This document shows, piece by piece, positions 1 to 8,522 of a DNA stretch of 64,000 nt; positions within the stretch are counted from its first letter, which is position 1, and each line of letters begins with the position of its first letter. The position numbers were made by a program, and so were the translations under genes. The notes under the pieces were generated by a model that saw only the letters and a list, made by a program, of their open reading frames with translations, was not told the DNA's origin and ran no database searches. The DNA comes from Phascolarctobacterium_A succinatutens_B. Its GTDB lineage: Bacteria > Bacillota > Negativicutes > Acidaminococcales > Acidaminococcaceae. Where the stretch lies: assembly GCF_958453765.1 (NCBI RefSeq), contig NZ_CAUDZA010000001.1, positions 1 to 64,000 on the forward strand. Reading direction: 5' to 3'.

Positions 1-58
1 ACTAGGTCCACCCACACTCATGTAACAGCCCAACCCCAAAATTTGGACCAATGCCAAC

Positions 59-83
59 AAAAAAGCCCAAGAGCCATGCTCTT
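59..83 (-). terminator. terminator of the tRNA-Leu(CAG) gene
   Basis: On the minus strand AAGAGC and GCTCTT (69-83) form a short hairpin around a 3-nt loop, followed by GGGC and six T (59-64). It lies 16 nt past the tRNA 3' end. Confidence 0.55.
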
Positions 84-99
84 AGACCTGAGATTTAAA

Positions 100-185
100 T
101 GGTGCGGTAGAGAGGATTTGAACCTCCACGGGGTCTCCCCCACTAGCTCCTGAGGCTAGCGCGTCTGCCGTTCCGCCACTACCGC
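100..185 (-). tRNA. tRNA-Leu, anticodon CAG (copy 1)
   Basis: An 86-nt class II tRNA with a long variable arm and encoded CCA. The acceptor arms GCGGTAG and CTACCGC pair, and the anticodon loop CTCAGGA gives CAG, which reads CUG. The TPsiC arm contains GGTTCAAATCC. The gene body is identical to the one at 620-705. Confidence 0.96.
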
Positions 186-225
186 ATACTGTATTCAGTT
201 CGTTGCCGTCATAAGCAACATAGAT

Positions 226-254
226 ATAATACCACAAACGGCATGTCATGTCAA
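226..254 (-). promoter_or_regulatory. promoter of tRNA-Leu(CAG) copy 1
   Basis: Minus-strand TTGACA (249-254), a 17-nt spacer and TATTAT (226-231). The ~27 nt between the -10 box and the tRNA are nearly the same as upstream of the second copy, so the promoter-leader was duplicated with the gene. Confidence 0.85.
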
Positions 255-504
255 CACTATTTTTAATTTTTTTCTGCAAAAATTTAAATTAAATCCGAAG
301 ACAGCATTTGAATGTAAGAGGCATTCCTTTGAACCATACCATTTAGCGCCAGCAGCAGACTTTATTCGCCGAATAAATGCTTTATACTTAAGCAAACCTA
401 ACAAAGCTGACTTCTGCATATTGCAGCTACATTCTTACAATATCGTAAAATCACAAAACAAGAAAAGACTCATGCGTTAACACAAGTCCTCATTAATTCA
501 ATGT
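255..504. other. AT-rich gap between tRNA units
   Basis: No convincing ORF or strong promoter. The only structure seen is a weak minus-strand hairpin (GACT/AGTC) followed by TTTTCTTGTTTTG near 455-495, which may end the downstream tRNA pair transcript. Confidence 0.4.
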
Positions 505-590
505 TGGTGCGGTCGGTGGGATTTGAACCCACACGGGATTTCTCCCACCACCCCCTCAAAGTGGCGTGTCTGCCGTTCCACCACGACCGC
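505..590 (-). tRNA. tRNA-Leu, anticodon GAG
   Basis: An 86-nt class II tRNA with encoded CCA. Acceptor arms GCGGTCG and CGACCGC pair, and loop TTGAGGG gives anticodon GAG, which reads CUC/CUU. It lies 29 nt downstream of the CAG copy at 620-705 and is probably co-transcribed with it. Confidence 0.96.
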
Positions 591-619
591 GTCTTTGGGA
601 TAAAGTTCATAAATAAAAA

Positions 620-705
620 TGGTGCGGTAGAGAGGATTTGAACCTCCACGGGGTCTCCCCCACTAGCTCCTGAGGCTAGCGCGTCTGCCGTTCCGCCACT
701 ACCGC
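620..705 (-). tRNA. tRNA-Leu, anticodon CAG (copy 2)
   Basis: Same sequence as the tRNA at 100-185, with anticodon loop CTCAGGA, a long variable arm and encoded CCA. It is the first gene of a two-tRNA transcript with the GAG gene. Confidence 0.96.
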
Positions 706-745
706 ATGCTTTATTCACTTCGTTGCTGTCATAAGCAACATAGAT

Positions 746-774
746 ATAATAGCATACTCTGACGCGTTCGTCAA
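746..774 (-). promoter_or_regulatory. promoter of the tRNA-Leu(CAG)-tRNA-Leu(GAG) unit
   Basis: Minus-strand TTGACG (769-774), a 17-nt spacer and TATTAT (746-751), in the same layout as the copy-1 promoter. Confidence 0.82.
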
Positions 775-813
775 GTAACCTTGCGAAAAAATTTATAAAA
801 TCTTCTTTTGCTA

Positions 814-1434
814 TTATTTGATCTTATCCTTATAAAGCAGATAATATTTATCCCTATCCTGCATAACCTTAGCTACATATTCACGGGTATCAGGGTAAGG
901 AATAGATTTTATATCATTGAAATTATAGTCCCAGCCGTTTTCCTGCATCCATTCATGCGTCTGTCCGCGCCCCGCATTGTAGGCCACCATCAGCAGTACC
1001 AGGTTATGCTGAAATTCGTGCTCCAGCTCGCCTACATACCAGCAGCCCATGCGGATATTTTTTCTAGTCTGGTACAAATCACTGTCCTGATAATTCTCCA
1101 GGCCCATCTGCTCGGCAATCCAACGACCTGTTTCCGGCATAATCTGCATCAGGCCTACTGCTCCGACTTTGGAAACAGCATCATGCTTGAAGTTGCTTTC
1201 ATTTTTGATAATGGCAGCAACCAGAAAAGGATCTACATTATTTTTCTTACTGTAGGTCACAATATCCTGCTGATAATCCCACATATAAACGAAGCGCATC
1301 TGTACAGTATCGCTGCTCCAGATTTTCCAGCCGCCGAAGCCTATGACAAGCAACACGCCAAGAAGCAGCAGCCAGCTGTACAACCTTCCGTGTGTCTTAG
1401 TCCGTTTGCTGCGGACTTTGCGCTTACTCTTCAC
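814..1434 (-). CDS. membrane-anchored family 23 lytic transglycosylase
   Basis: This enzyme cleaves peptidoglycan glycan strands to anhydro-muropeptides. A basic N-terminus (residues 1-18) precedes one membrane segment (about 20-38), so the catalytic domain should face outward. The SLT domain shows NESNF with the catalytic Glu, then AVGLMQIMPETG and YNAGRG, the standard family motifs. Length is 206 residues from the GTG at 1434. A longer frame reaches back to 1500 but lies inside coaE, and this GTG overlaps the coaE stop by 11 nt as expected for coupled genes. It is last in the polA-mutM-coaE run. Small Slt-like proteins beside coaE are common in Firmicutes (family knowledge). Confidence 0.85.
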   Translation of the reverse strand: MKSKRKVRSKRTKTHGRLYSWLLLLGVLLVIGFGGWKIWSSDTVQMRFVYMWDYQQDIVTYSKKNNVDPFLVAAIIKNESNFKHDAVSKVGAVGLMQIMPETGRWIAEQMGLENYQDSDLYQTRKNIRMGCWYVGELEHEFQHNLVLLMVAYNAGRGQTHEWMQENGWDYNFNDIKSIPYPDTREYVAKVMQDRDKYYLLYKDKIK

Positions 1435-2032
1435 CGACGCCACCCAAAAGCAGCTCCAGCTGCGAACGCACAGCCTGCATGGTTTCCGCCTGACTGCCAC
1501 TGTTGTCCAATACTACATCGGCATATTTTTTCTTTTCTGCCAAGGACATCTGCGCTTCAATGCGCGCATTCACCTCATCTGCTGTCATACCGCTGCGCAG
1601 CATTGCTCTTTCAACCTGCTGCTGACGGCTGACGGATACCAGCCATACGCTGTCCACATTCTTATGCCAGCCGCATTCAATCAGCAGAGGCACATCCAGC
1701 ACCGCTGCCTTATGTCCCTGTTTGCTGCTTGCAGCCAAAAAGCTTTCTGCCTGCTGCCAGACTATTTTATGGATAATCGCCTCCACTGCCTTCAGCGCTT
1801 CTTTGTCATGAAAAATGCGCTCGGCAACCTTGGCTCTGTCAAGTGTTCCTTCCTCGCTCAGATATTCCTTGCCCAATACGGCAATCACCTGCGCCAGTCC
1901 TTCGCTGCCTGCAGCTACTGCCAGACGTGCTTCGGCATCCGCATCAAAAACAGGCAGGCCTAAGCTGCGCAGCTCTGCCGAAACTGTACTTTTACCGGAA
2001 GCAATGCCTCCCGTCAAACCTATTGTTATCAT
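1424..2032 (-). CDS. coaE: dephospho-CoA kinase
   Basis: Final step of coenzyme A synthesis: ATP-dependent 3'-phosphorylation of dephospho-CoA in the cytoplasm. The P-loop GLTGGIASGKST is at residues 5-16, followed by the substrate-binding VFDADAEAR near 29-37. A DVPLLIECGW segment matches the conserved DxPLL region. The 202-residue length is usual. The gene sits 12 nt after mutM and overlaps the transglycosylase start, so the four genes look like one operon. Confidence 0.95.
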   Translation of the reverse strand: MITIGLTGGIASGKSTVSAELRSLGLPVFDADAEARLAVAAGSEGLAQVIAVLGKEYLSEEGTLDRAKVAERIFHDKEALKAVEAIIHKIVWQQAESFLAASSKQGHKAAVLDVPLLIECGWHKNVDSVWLVSVSRQQQVERAMLRSGMTADEVNARIEAQMSLAEKKKYADVVLDNSGSQAETMQAVRSQLELLLGGVGEE

Positions 2033-2044
2033 TATTCTCCACTC

Positions 2045-2866
2045 CTACTTTTGGCAATGCTCACAATAAACCGTGCCTCTGCCGCCTACCTTGGTTGTCT
2101 GCAGCAGCGTACCGCATTTTTTACATGGCTTGCCGCCTCGGCCGTATACCAGCAGATGATTCTGGTTATCGCCCTTATTTCCTTCGCCGTCCTTATAATC
2201 ACGGAAGGTTGTACCGCGATTTTTGATGCCCTGCGCGATTACCGCATTGACTGCCTCACACAAGCTGCCTACCTCAGCAGCACTCAGGCTGCAGGCTTTG
2301 CGCATAGGCAGAATTCCGGACAGAGCCAGACATTCATCGGCATAGATATTGCCAAGGCCGGCAATAATCTGCTGGTCCAGAATAAAGCTTTTGATAGCCT
2401 TCTTGCTTTTTTGCGCCAACGGCAGCAGATACTCGGCAGTAAAGCCCTCGCTCAGCGGCTCCGGTCCCAGCGTTTCAAAGCCTTCAATATATGTATCATT
2501 ATCAGTTACCAGATACAGCGTACCGAAAGTACGGATATCCGTAAACCACATCGTCACGTCATCAGAAAGCGTGAACTTGATTTTAGCATAAGCCGGTGCA
2601 GGTGCGTCTGACGGCTGCGCCAACAGCGCGCCTGTCATGCGCAGATGCACTATCAGCTGCTGCTTCGGTGCTGTATGCAGCACAAGATATTTACCGCGTC
2701 GGCCCACGCTGCTGATAGTTTTGCCCACCAGTCCTTTGATAAAGGCATCAGGCTGAGGATATTTTATCAATCGCTCCAAATATATTTCTACTGCTAAAAT
2801 TTTCTTTCCTTCTATATGAGGCGCAAGTGTTTTGCGCACCTGCTCCACCTCAGGCATTTCCGGCAC
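2045..2866 (-). CDS. mutM: formamidopyrimidine-DNA glycosylase (Fpg)
   Basis: A base-excision enzyme that removes 8-oxoguanine and ring-opened purines and nicks the DNA. The start MPEMPEVEQVR carries the catalytic Pro2 and Glu3 directly after Met1, which fixes the start codon. A C-terminal zinc finger of four cysteines (CKKCG and CEHCQ) closes the protein at residues about 249-272. The 273-residue length is standard. It follows polA by 30 nt, a repair-gene pairing common in Firmicutes. Confidence 0.96.
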   Translation of the reverse strand: MPEMPEVEQVRKTLAPHIEGKKILAVEIYLERLIKYPQPDAFIKGLVGKTISSVGRRGKYLVLHTAPKQQLIVHLRMTGALLAQPSDAPAPAYAKIKFTLSDDVTMWFTDIRTFGTLYLVTDNDTYIEGFETLGPEPLSEGFTAEYLLPLAQKSKKAIKSFILDQQIIAGLGNIYADECLALSGILPMRKACSLSAAEVGSLCEAVNAVIAQGIKNRGTTFRDYKDGEGNKGDNQNHLLVYGRGGKPCKKCGTLLQTTKVGGRGTVYCEHCQK

Positions 2867-2896
2867 AGGTCTTCCCCTCTTTCCATAAAGTATCCG

Positions 2897-5494
2897 TTAT
2901 TTTGTTTCCGCCCAGTCACGACCGCAATTAACGTCGGCCAGCAGCGGAATATCCAGTGACGCAGCACCTTCCATGGCTGTTCGCACCAGCTGCGCTGCCT
3001 GCTCCTTCTCATCCTCAGTAACTTCCAGCACCAGCTCATCGTGTACCTGCAGCAGGATTCTGCTCTTGCACTGCGCCTTATCCAGCTCGCGCTGCACGGC
3101 AATCATAGCCTTCTTCATAATATCTGCGGCAGTTCCCTGAATCGGGGTGTTGATAGCGGTACGCTCCGCAAAGCTGCGCAGATTAAAATTACTGCTGCGG
3201 ATTTCCGGCAGATAACGTCTGCGTCCCATCAGCGTGCTGACATAGCCTTGCTCACGTGCCTTGGCTACAATATCTTCCATATATTTTTTTACACCGGTAT
3301 AGCGTTCAAAGTAGCTGTCAATATAGCCTGCTGCCTCCTTGCGGCCGACATCAAGCTGTTTGGCCAGACCAAAATCGCTGATACCGTAAACAATGCCGAA
3401 GTTAACAGCCTTCGCACGGCTGCGCATTTGGGGCGTTACTTCTTCAAGCGGCACATCGAAAACCTCGGCAGCTGTACGCGCATGGATATCCTGACCATGA
3501 CGGAAGGCCTCCAAAAGCAGCTCATCCTGCGCAATGCAGGCCAGAATACGCAGCTCAACCTGCGAATAATCACAGCTCATCAGCAGATCATAGCCTGCTC
3601 CCGGAACAAAAATACGGCGAATCTGTCTCCCCTCCTCCGTGCGTGCAGGAATGTTCTGCAGGTTAGGATCAGTGCTGGACAAGCGTCCTGTTACCGTCAC
3701 CGTCTGCTGGAAGTGCGTATGAATGCGTCCCGTTTTAGGATTAATCAACGGCTGCAGGCCTTCCAGATAGGTAGATTGCAGCTTCGCCAGCTTGCGATGC
3801 TCCAGAATGGTAGCAATCAGCGGATGCTTGCCCTCCAGTGCTTCCAATACCTTGGCATCGGTAGAATAGCCTGTTTTCGTCTTTTTGATTACCGGCAGCT
3901 GCAAGCGTTCAAATAAAATCACGCCCAGCTGCTTGGGAGATTTCAGGTTAAATTCTTCGCCCGCCTGCTCCTGTGCCAATGCCTCCAGCTTGGCAATACG
4001 GTGCCCCATATCTTCGTTCAGCTGCAGCAAAAGCTCCTTGTCCGGAGTAATACCGGCAAACTCCATCTGCGCCAGCACCGGTGCCAACGGCAGCTCAAAT
4101 TCTTCGTACAGCTTGAGCTGCTGCTGCTCAGCCAACAGTCCGCGCAGCTTAGATGCGAGCTGCTGCAGATTTTCGCAAGGCGTTGCCAGTACTCCCGGCA
4201 GATTGCGGCGGCTCAAATCCTCCAGGCTGTAAGAGCTGTGGCCGGGGTCGGCAACATAGCCTGCCAGGGCAACATCATCAACTATTCCCTGTACCTTCAC
4301 CTTGCGGCACAGGCAGCATTTATAAAGCTCCTTGCTGTCTATCGTTATCTTTTTGCTGTCCGCGTCTGCCAGCCAAGCGTCGAATTTATCCCAACAGCCG
4401 CTTTGCGCTCCCAGCACATAAATTTTATCATCAGCCAAAATTTCGGCACTGCTGAAATACAGCTCAGGCAGCTGTCCTGCTACCTGAGCATGCACAGCAA
4501 CAGGCTGCTTTGCTTTAGCCAATGCACCAAAAAGCTCCTCTGCCAGCTGCGGCGTATTTACAGCAATCTGCGGCAGGCCTTCCTGCTCAACAGCTTCTCC
4601 GAAAAGGTCAAAGCTGTCCTGCGCACCGCCAAGTACCGCGGCAAAGCGCTCGTACATATTGCGGAACTCCAAATCCTGCAGCAGGGTGCGTGCCTCCTCC
4701 TTCATCGGCTGCAGCTCGTAGTTCTGCACAGCGGTATCAACCGGTGCTTGCGTGCAGATTGTTGCCAGCTGCTTCGACAGCAGTGCAGATTCCTTATTGT
4801 CCGTCAGCTTCGTCTTTAACGATTTGCCGGAAACCTTCTCGATATTCTCCAGCACCGTTTCAACATTACCGTATTCCTTAATCAGCTTCATAGCTGTTTT
4901 AGGACCTACGCCGGGCACGCCGGGAATATTATCCGAGGTATCACCCATCAGGCCTTTCAACTCGATAAGCTGCTTAGGCTGCAGGCCCTCATAATTGGCA
5001 GCAAATTCCGCCTCATCAAAAACTTGAATATCGCTGATGCCGCGCTTGGTGTAAAAAACCTTGGTACGCTTATCAATAAGCTGCAGCTCATCACGGTCAC
5101 CGGTAACAATGATAACCTCAACCTCCGGCGGTGCCTGCACAGCAAAGGTACCGATAATATCATCGGCCTCATAATCATCCAGCTCCAACGTGCGGATTCC
5201 CATGCATTCCAAAACCTTCATCGCCAAAGGAAACTGCTCGCTCAGCTCGCTCGGAGTAGGCTTACGCTGCGCCTTATACTCCGCATACAGCTTGCTGCGG
5301 AAGGTTTTGCGCGATTTATCAAAGGCAACCGCCATATAACGCGGCTTCACCTCATCCAAAAGCTTCAGCAGCATGTTGCACAGTCCGTACACTGCTCCCG
5401 TATGGATACCATGACGCGTAGTCAGCGGCGGCAAAGCAAAAAACGCTCTATGTATTAAGCTGCTGCCATCTATTACTAAAAATTTATCTGCCAT
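2897..5494 (-). CDS. polA: DNA polymerase I
   Basis: Repair and Okazaki-fragment polymerase. The N-terminal 5'-3' exonuclease domain (about 1-290) has VIDGSS, DDIIGT and GDRDELQLID. The middle domain lacks the DxE and other acidic residues of a proofreading 3'-5' exonuclease, as in Bacillus PolA. The polymerase domain (about 470-865) has DYSQVELR near 640, the O-helix RSRAKAVNFGIVYG, and QVHDELVLEV near 810. The ATG at 5494 is preferred over an upstream in-frame start at 5563 because AGGAGGAGC lies just before it and homologues begin MxxKxLxIDGSS. A minus-strand TATAAT at 5544-5549 is a candidate -10 box; no good -35 was seen. Length is 865 residues. Confidence 0.96.
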   Translation of the reverse strand: MADKFLVIDGSSLIHRAFFALPPLTTRHGIHTGAVYGLCNMLLKLLDEVKPRYMAVAFDKSRKTFRSKLYAEYKAQRKPTPSELSEQFPLAMKVLECMGIRTLELDDYEADDIIGTFAVQAPPEVEVIIVTGDRDELQLIDKRTKVFYTKRGISDIQVFDEAEFAANYEGLQPKQLIELKGLMGDTSDNIPGVPGVGPKTAMKLIKEYGNVETVLENIEKVSGKSLKTKLTDNKESALLSKQLATICTQAPVDTAVQNYELQPMKEEARTLLQDLEFRNMYERFAAVLGGAQDSFDLFGEAVEQEGLPQIAVNTPQLAEELFGALAKAKQPVAVHAQVAGQLPELYFSSAEILADDKIYVLGAQSGCWDKFDAWLADADSKKITIDSKELYKCCLCRKVKVQGIVDDVALAGYVADPGHSSYSLEDLSRRNLPGVLATPCENLQQLASKLRGLLAEQQQLKLYEEFELPLAPVLAQMEFAGITPDKELLLQLNEDMGHRIAKLEALAQEQAGEEFNLKSPKQLGVILFERLQLPVIKKTKTGYSTDAKVLEALEGKHPLIATILEHRKLAKLQSTYLEGLQPLINPKTGRIHTHFQQTVTVTGRLSSTDPNLQNIPARTEEGRQIRRIFVPGAGYDLLMSCDYSQVELRILACIAQDELLLEAFRHGQDIHARTAAEVFDVPLEEVTPQMRSRAKAVNFGIVYGISDFGLAKQLDVGRKEAAGYIDSYFERYTGVKKYMEDIVAKAREQGYVSTLMGRRRYLPEIRSSNFNLRSFAERTAINTPIQGTAADIMKKAMIAVQRELDKAQCKSRILLQVHDELVLEVTEDEKEQAAQLVRTAMEGAASLDIPLLADVNCGRDWAETK

Positions 5495-5632
5495 AACTGC
5501 TCCTCCTCTATGCCGCTCACATAGAATAAACATTAATGTAATTATTATATCATAGCGAGGCAAGAAAATATGTAACTAAAATGTAAGAAAGGGCAAACTT
5601 CGGCTTATGCTGCCGCATTGATATCCATGCAA

Positions 5633-5672
5633 TACAAAAGCGCAGAACTGTCCGCATGCCGTGTTCTGCGCT
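5633..5672 (-). terminator. terminator of the 5.7-6.4 kb gene
   Basis: A 10-bp perfect stem (AGCGCAGAAC/GTTCTGCGCT, 5639-5672) with a 14-nt loop, followed on the minus strand by TTTTGTATT. Confidence 0.8.
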
Positions 5673-5682
5673 GAGCTACTGC

Positions 5683-6375
5683 TTAAAAATATATTTTTTC
5701 TGCCGGATAATAGTCATGCAGTATTTTCCTTAAAAGCGAAAAATCATCCGACTTAAACATCACCAGAGAATACTTGGTTTTAATATAATCTATAAAATCC
5801 TGTAAATTGTCACATTTAATATAATGCTCTTGGGAATCATCCCTGATATATTTGCCGATTACATCATTTATAAGCTTAATCGTTTCCGGAGCAACGTCTG
5901 CCTCCGGCACGAGATATGATTGCGAAATAATATTATTGAAGCTGTAGGCCATAGGTTTATGCCAACGGCTTTGCGACAGCATAAACAGACGGGCAAAGGC
6001 GATAAGATTACGCAAGCTTTGGTTGGCACGATGTACATTGCCTTCCTGTTTACCTTCCTGTTCAAATGCAGTCAGCTTCGGCGGAACTGCCATATCCCAG
6101 CATTGGAGCAGCTTGAGTCCTCTTTTTTCCGGAAAAACCGGATAATAGACAACTCTTTTTTCCAAATCGCACACTTTGAGCATAATAATATCATCCTTCA
6201 AAAAGCGATCGCTGCCATCAGCATTATAAACAAAACTCCATGGCGGCAGTTCCTCATAAGATTCTACCTGAACGCGATGTTTATTATTCATTCCTATAGC
6301 TGCTGACAAATTCTCGCAAAACTCTTTTTGAAAAGCAATGATTTCCTTAGTGCTTGCTTCTCTGCACTTATACAT
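5683..6375 (-). CDS. unknown 230-residue protein
   Basis: Not recognised. The start at 6375 is preceded by GGGATGATGCA, a usable SD. The protein is soluble-looking, without signal peptide or membrane segment, and rich in aromatic and charged residues. It has a Tyr/Trp-rich N-terminal half and a C-terminal stretch of alternating Asp/Lys/Tyr (about 170-230). It is monocistronic: a strong terminator follows, and a 380-bp AT-rich gap precedes it. That isolation and the lack of recognisable motifs suggest an accessory gene. No function is inferred. Confidence 0.7.
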   Translation of the reverse strand: MYKCREASTKEIIAFQKEFCENLSAAIGMNNKHRVQVESYEELPPWSFVYNADGSDRFLKDDIIMLKVCDLEKRVVYYPVFPEKRGLKLLQCWDMAVPPKLTAFEQEGKQEGNVHRANQSLRNLIAFARLFMLSQSRWHKPMAYSFNNIISQSYLVPEADVAPETIKLINDVIGKYIRDDSQEHYIKCDNLQDFIDYIKTKYSLVMFKSDDFSLLRKILHDYYPAEKIYF

Positions 6376-6758
6376 TGCATCATCCCTTCCTTAATCAAAT
6401 TAATTGTTTACCTGACTTCTCCCATGCCCTTCAAGGCTGTTCTCCTTTCCCAGATTATAGAAACACTATATTTTTGCTTACCCGTCTATCATAATTAAAA
6501 AATTCTCTATATTTAGATTCTTTTCTTTATTCGTAAAATTCATCGCTATTTTTTACGGCTATTTGATGAGCTTCACGAATCACAAATAGCCGTAGTAAAG
6601 ATTCCGTTCCCAGAGCTGTTTTATTAACTAGTTTTTATATGCATAATTATACTATACCGCATTATTTTTGTCTAGTATTTTTTAAAAATTAATCCGAGTT
6701 TTATTTTACCTCTAATTATCTTTTATATCAGTACTAGATTTATTCTTATTAAAACTGT
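6376..6758. other. 383-bp AT-rich intergenic region with one perfect hairpin
   Basis: No gene seen. A 12-bp perfect inverted repeat (TACGGCTATTTG, 6554-6565, against CAAATAGCCGTA, 6583-6594) with a 17-nt spacer is the only clear structure. It has no T-run on its 3' side in either direction, so it is not an ordinary terminator. Confidence 0.6.
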
Positions 6759-8132
6759 TTATCGATTCTTTGCTTCTTTATCGGAGCGCTCATTTATTCC
6801 GGCACAAAGCAAAGTCAAACCACCCAAGGTCCAAAACAATAATCCCATCTGAGTATTAAAATAAACATGGTCCGTCAACCCGCCAATAATAATGCCTACT
6901 GTTGCCAGCACATAACCGCGTCCCATAGCCTTCAGCCACAAGCTGCGTCCATGATATGCCAGCTTCCAGCCTGCAGGCAGAAAAATGCCGAACCAGATAA
7001 CAAGAAAGGCCAGCAAACCATGCGCTCCAAGCTCCGCCCAGATATTCAAGAAGATATTGTGACAGTGGTACATGATAACGTTCTTGTCCGCCAAATAGAA
7101 ATTATACGTCGGATATACAAAACGATAGCCATACCAGCCTACACCAAACGGGAATTCCTCAATAATCCACTTGGTGCTCTTCAAATAAGCCATGCGCAAA
7201 GCAATAGAGGTGTCACCACCATAGCCACCGCGAATAGATTCCAGACGCTGCAGCACTGCCTGCCCGCCAAGCGCCAGAGCCGCCGCACCGCCGCCAAGGA
7301 CAGGAATAAAAGCCTTACGGCAGAACAGCACGCAGAACGCCAGCAGCATCACAGCGCAGGCTACCCAGTTACCGCGTGAATATGTATAAAGCAGGCAGAC
7401 TGCTGCCAAAAGTCCCGTAACAAGAAACGCCAGACGCCATTTTTTATACGCCTTCGTCTGATTGAAAAAGGCTGTACTGTAAGCAACAACCAGCACAAGA
7501 TAGCCTGCCAGGATATTGGGGTTAACCAGCGTAGAGAAAACGCGCACCTTCAAATCAGGGAACTGCGCCGGGTCCACCCAGATGCCCTCAGCCGTAACGC
7601 CGAAAATCTTCTGCGCAATACCGATTGCACTCACCAGCAGCGATACGCCTAAAAAGGCACCGATAAGCTGCAGCGGGCGCGGCAGTATGCCGAAGCGCTG
7701 CCACTCAAGCGCAAATTTTTGCTTAGCGTCAGCATTTTTCCAAGCCTCACTTTGCGTCAGCGGCTCAGCCTCACAGGCAGTCAGACTTGCCCTGTCCTGC
7801 TCACTGCTGCGGCCGTAACGCAGCAGCACAAAAAACAGCGCCGCATACTGGCCTACAACATACACCAAATTCCAGAAGGACAAAAATCTGTCCAAGGAAA
7901 AATATACCGAAACAACCGCAATCAGCAAAAGAAGATAAAACGCTCCCTGCTGCCACGGCTTCAGCACATTCTCCTGCTGCGGGCGCCCCTTAACATGCGA
8001 CACAATCACTGCACCGATAAAGGTCATCGCCACACAGAAGGAGGTGAACTCCTGCTCCAGAGGAATAACCGCCACAGTAAACAGCAGCATATACCATATT
8101 TTATTTTCGAGATAATTTGCCAGTTTTGTCAT
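6759..8132 (-). CDS. O-antigen ligase family membrane protein (Wzy/WaaL-like)
   Basis: A polytopic membrane protein with about 11-12 hydrophobic segments and a large loop near residues 285-350. That loop contains HCHNIFLNIWAELG, the Wzy_C-type pattern in which the His matters for glycosyl transfer. Members ligate O-antigen to lipid A-core or polymerise surface glycans; the acceptor cannot be told here. The ATG at 8132 (AGGG, 8 nt upstream) is chosen over a TTG at 8147. The 457-residue length fits the family. No other glycan genes are nearby, so its substrate is unknown. Confidence 0.8.
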   Translation of the reverse strand: MTKLANYLENKIWYMLLFTVAVIPLEQEFTSFCVAMTFIGAVIVSHVKGRPQQENVLKPWQQGAFYLLLLIAVVSVYFSLDRFLSFWNLVYVVGQYAALFFVLLRYGRSSEQDRASLTACEAEPLTQSEAWKNADAKQKFALEWQRFGILPRPLQLIGAFLGVSLLVSAIGIAQKIFGVTAEGIWVDPAQFPDLKVRVFSTLVNPNILAGYLVLVVAYSTAFFNQTKAYKKWRLAFLVTGLLAAVCLLYTYSRGNWVACAVMLLAFCVLFCRKAFIPVLGGGAAALALGGQAVLQRLESIRGGYGGDTSIALRMAYLKSTKWIIEEFPFGVGWYGYRFVYPTYNFYLADKNVIMYHCHNIFLNIWAELGAHGLLAFLVIWFGIFLPAGWKLAYHGRSLWLKAMGRGYVLATVGIIIGGLTDHVYFNTQMGLLFWTLGGLTLLCAGINERSDKEAKNR

Positions 8133-8163
8133 GATACACCCTAACAAAAAATTCTATTTTCTA

Positions 8164-8301
8164 AACGAGCAATTAATATATCGCAGCGCAACATTTAATT
8201 GCGACGCAGATACGCCCCCTTCCGCCTCGCTTCGCTCGGCACCTTCCCCGAGGGGCAGGCAAGAAGGTTAGCAAACAGCCTTAGCGAGCAATTAATATAT
8301 C
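8164..8301. repeat. dispersed GC-rich repeat copy plus 18-bp direct repeat
   Basis: Positions 8193-8267 match 19477-19551 closely, sharing ATTTAATTGCGAC, a CCTTCCGCCT block, TTCGGCACCTTCCC and GGGGCAGGCAAGAAGG. An 18-bp word (CGAGCAATTAATATATCG) occurs at 8164-8181 and again at 8284-8301. Nothing coding is seen in 8133-8522. Confidence 0.75.
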
Positions 8302-8522
8302 GTGTAAGGAATAGCAATTTTAGCAAATGAGTGTCCGGAACCATAGAAGCAAGGGTACGTAACTTTCTCTTACCGTCTGACAAATTTTACCGAAGCTTCG
8401 TCCTGGTTCCACACGAAATTTGCGTTGTGCCCTAAGGCACGGGAAAATTGCTTCTGACTGAAACGATATTTAATTGCGATGCAGATACTCGTTACCGAAG
8501 TCAATAAACCTCAATATCGCCT

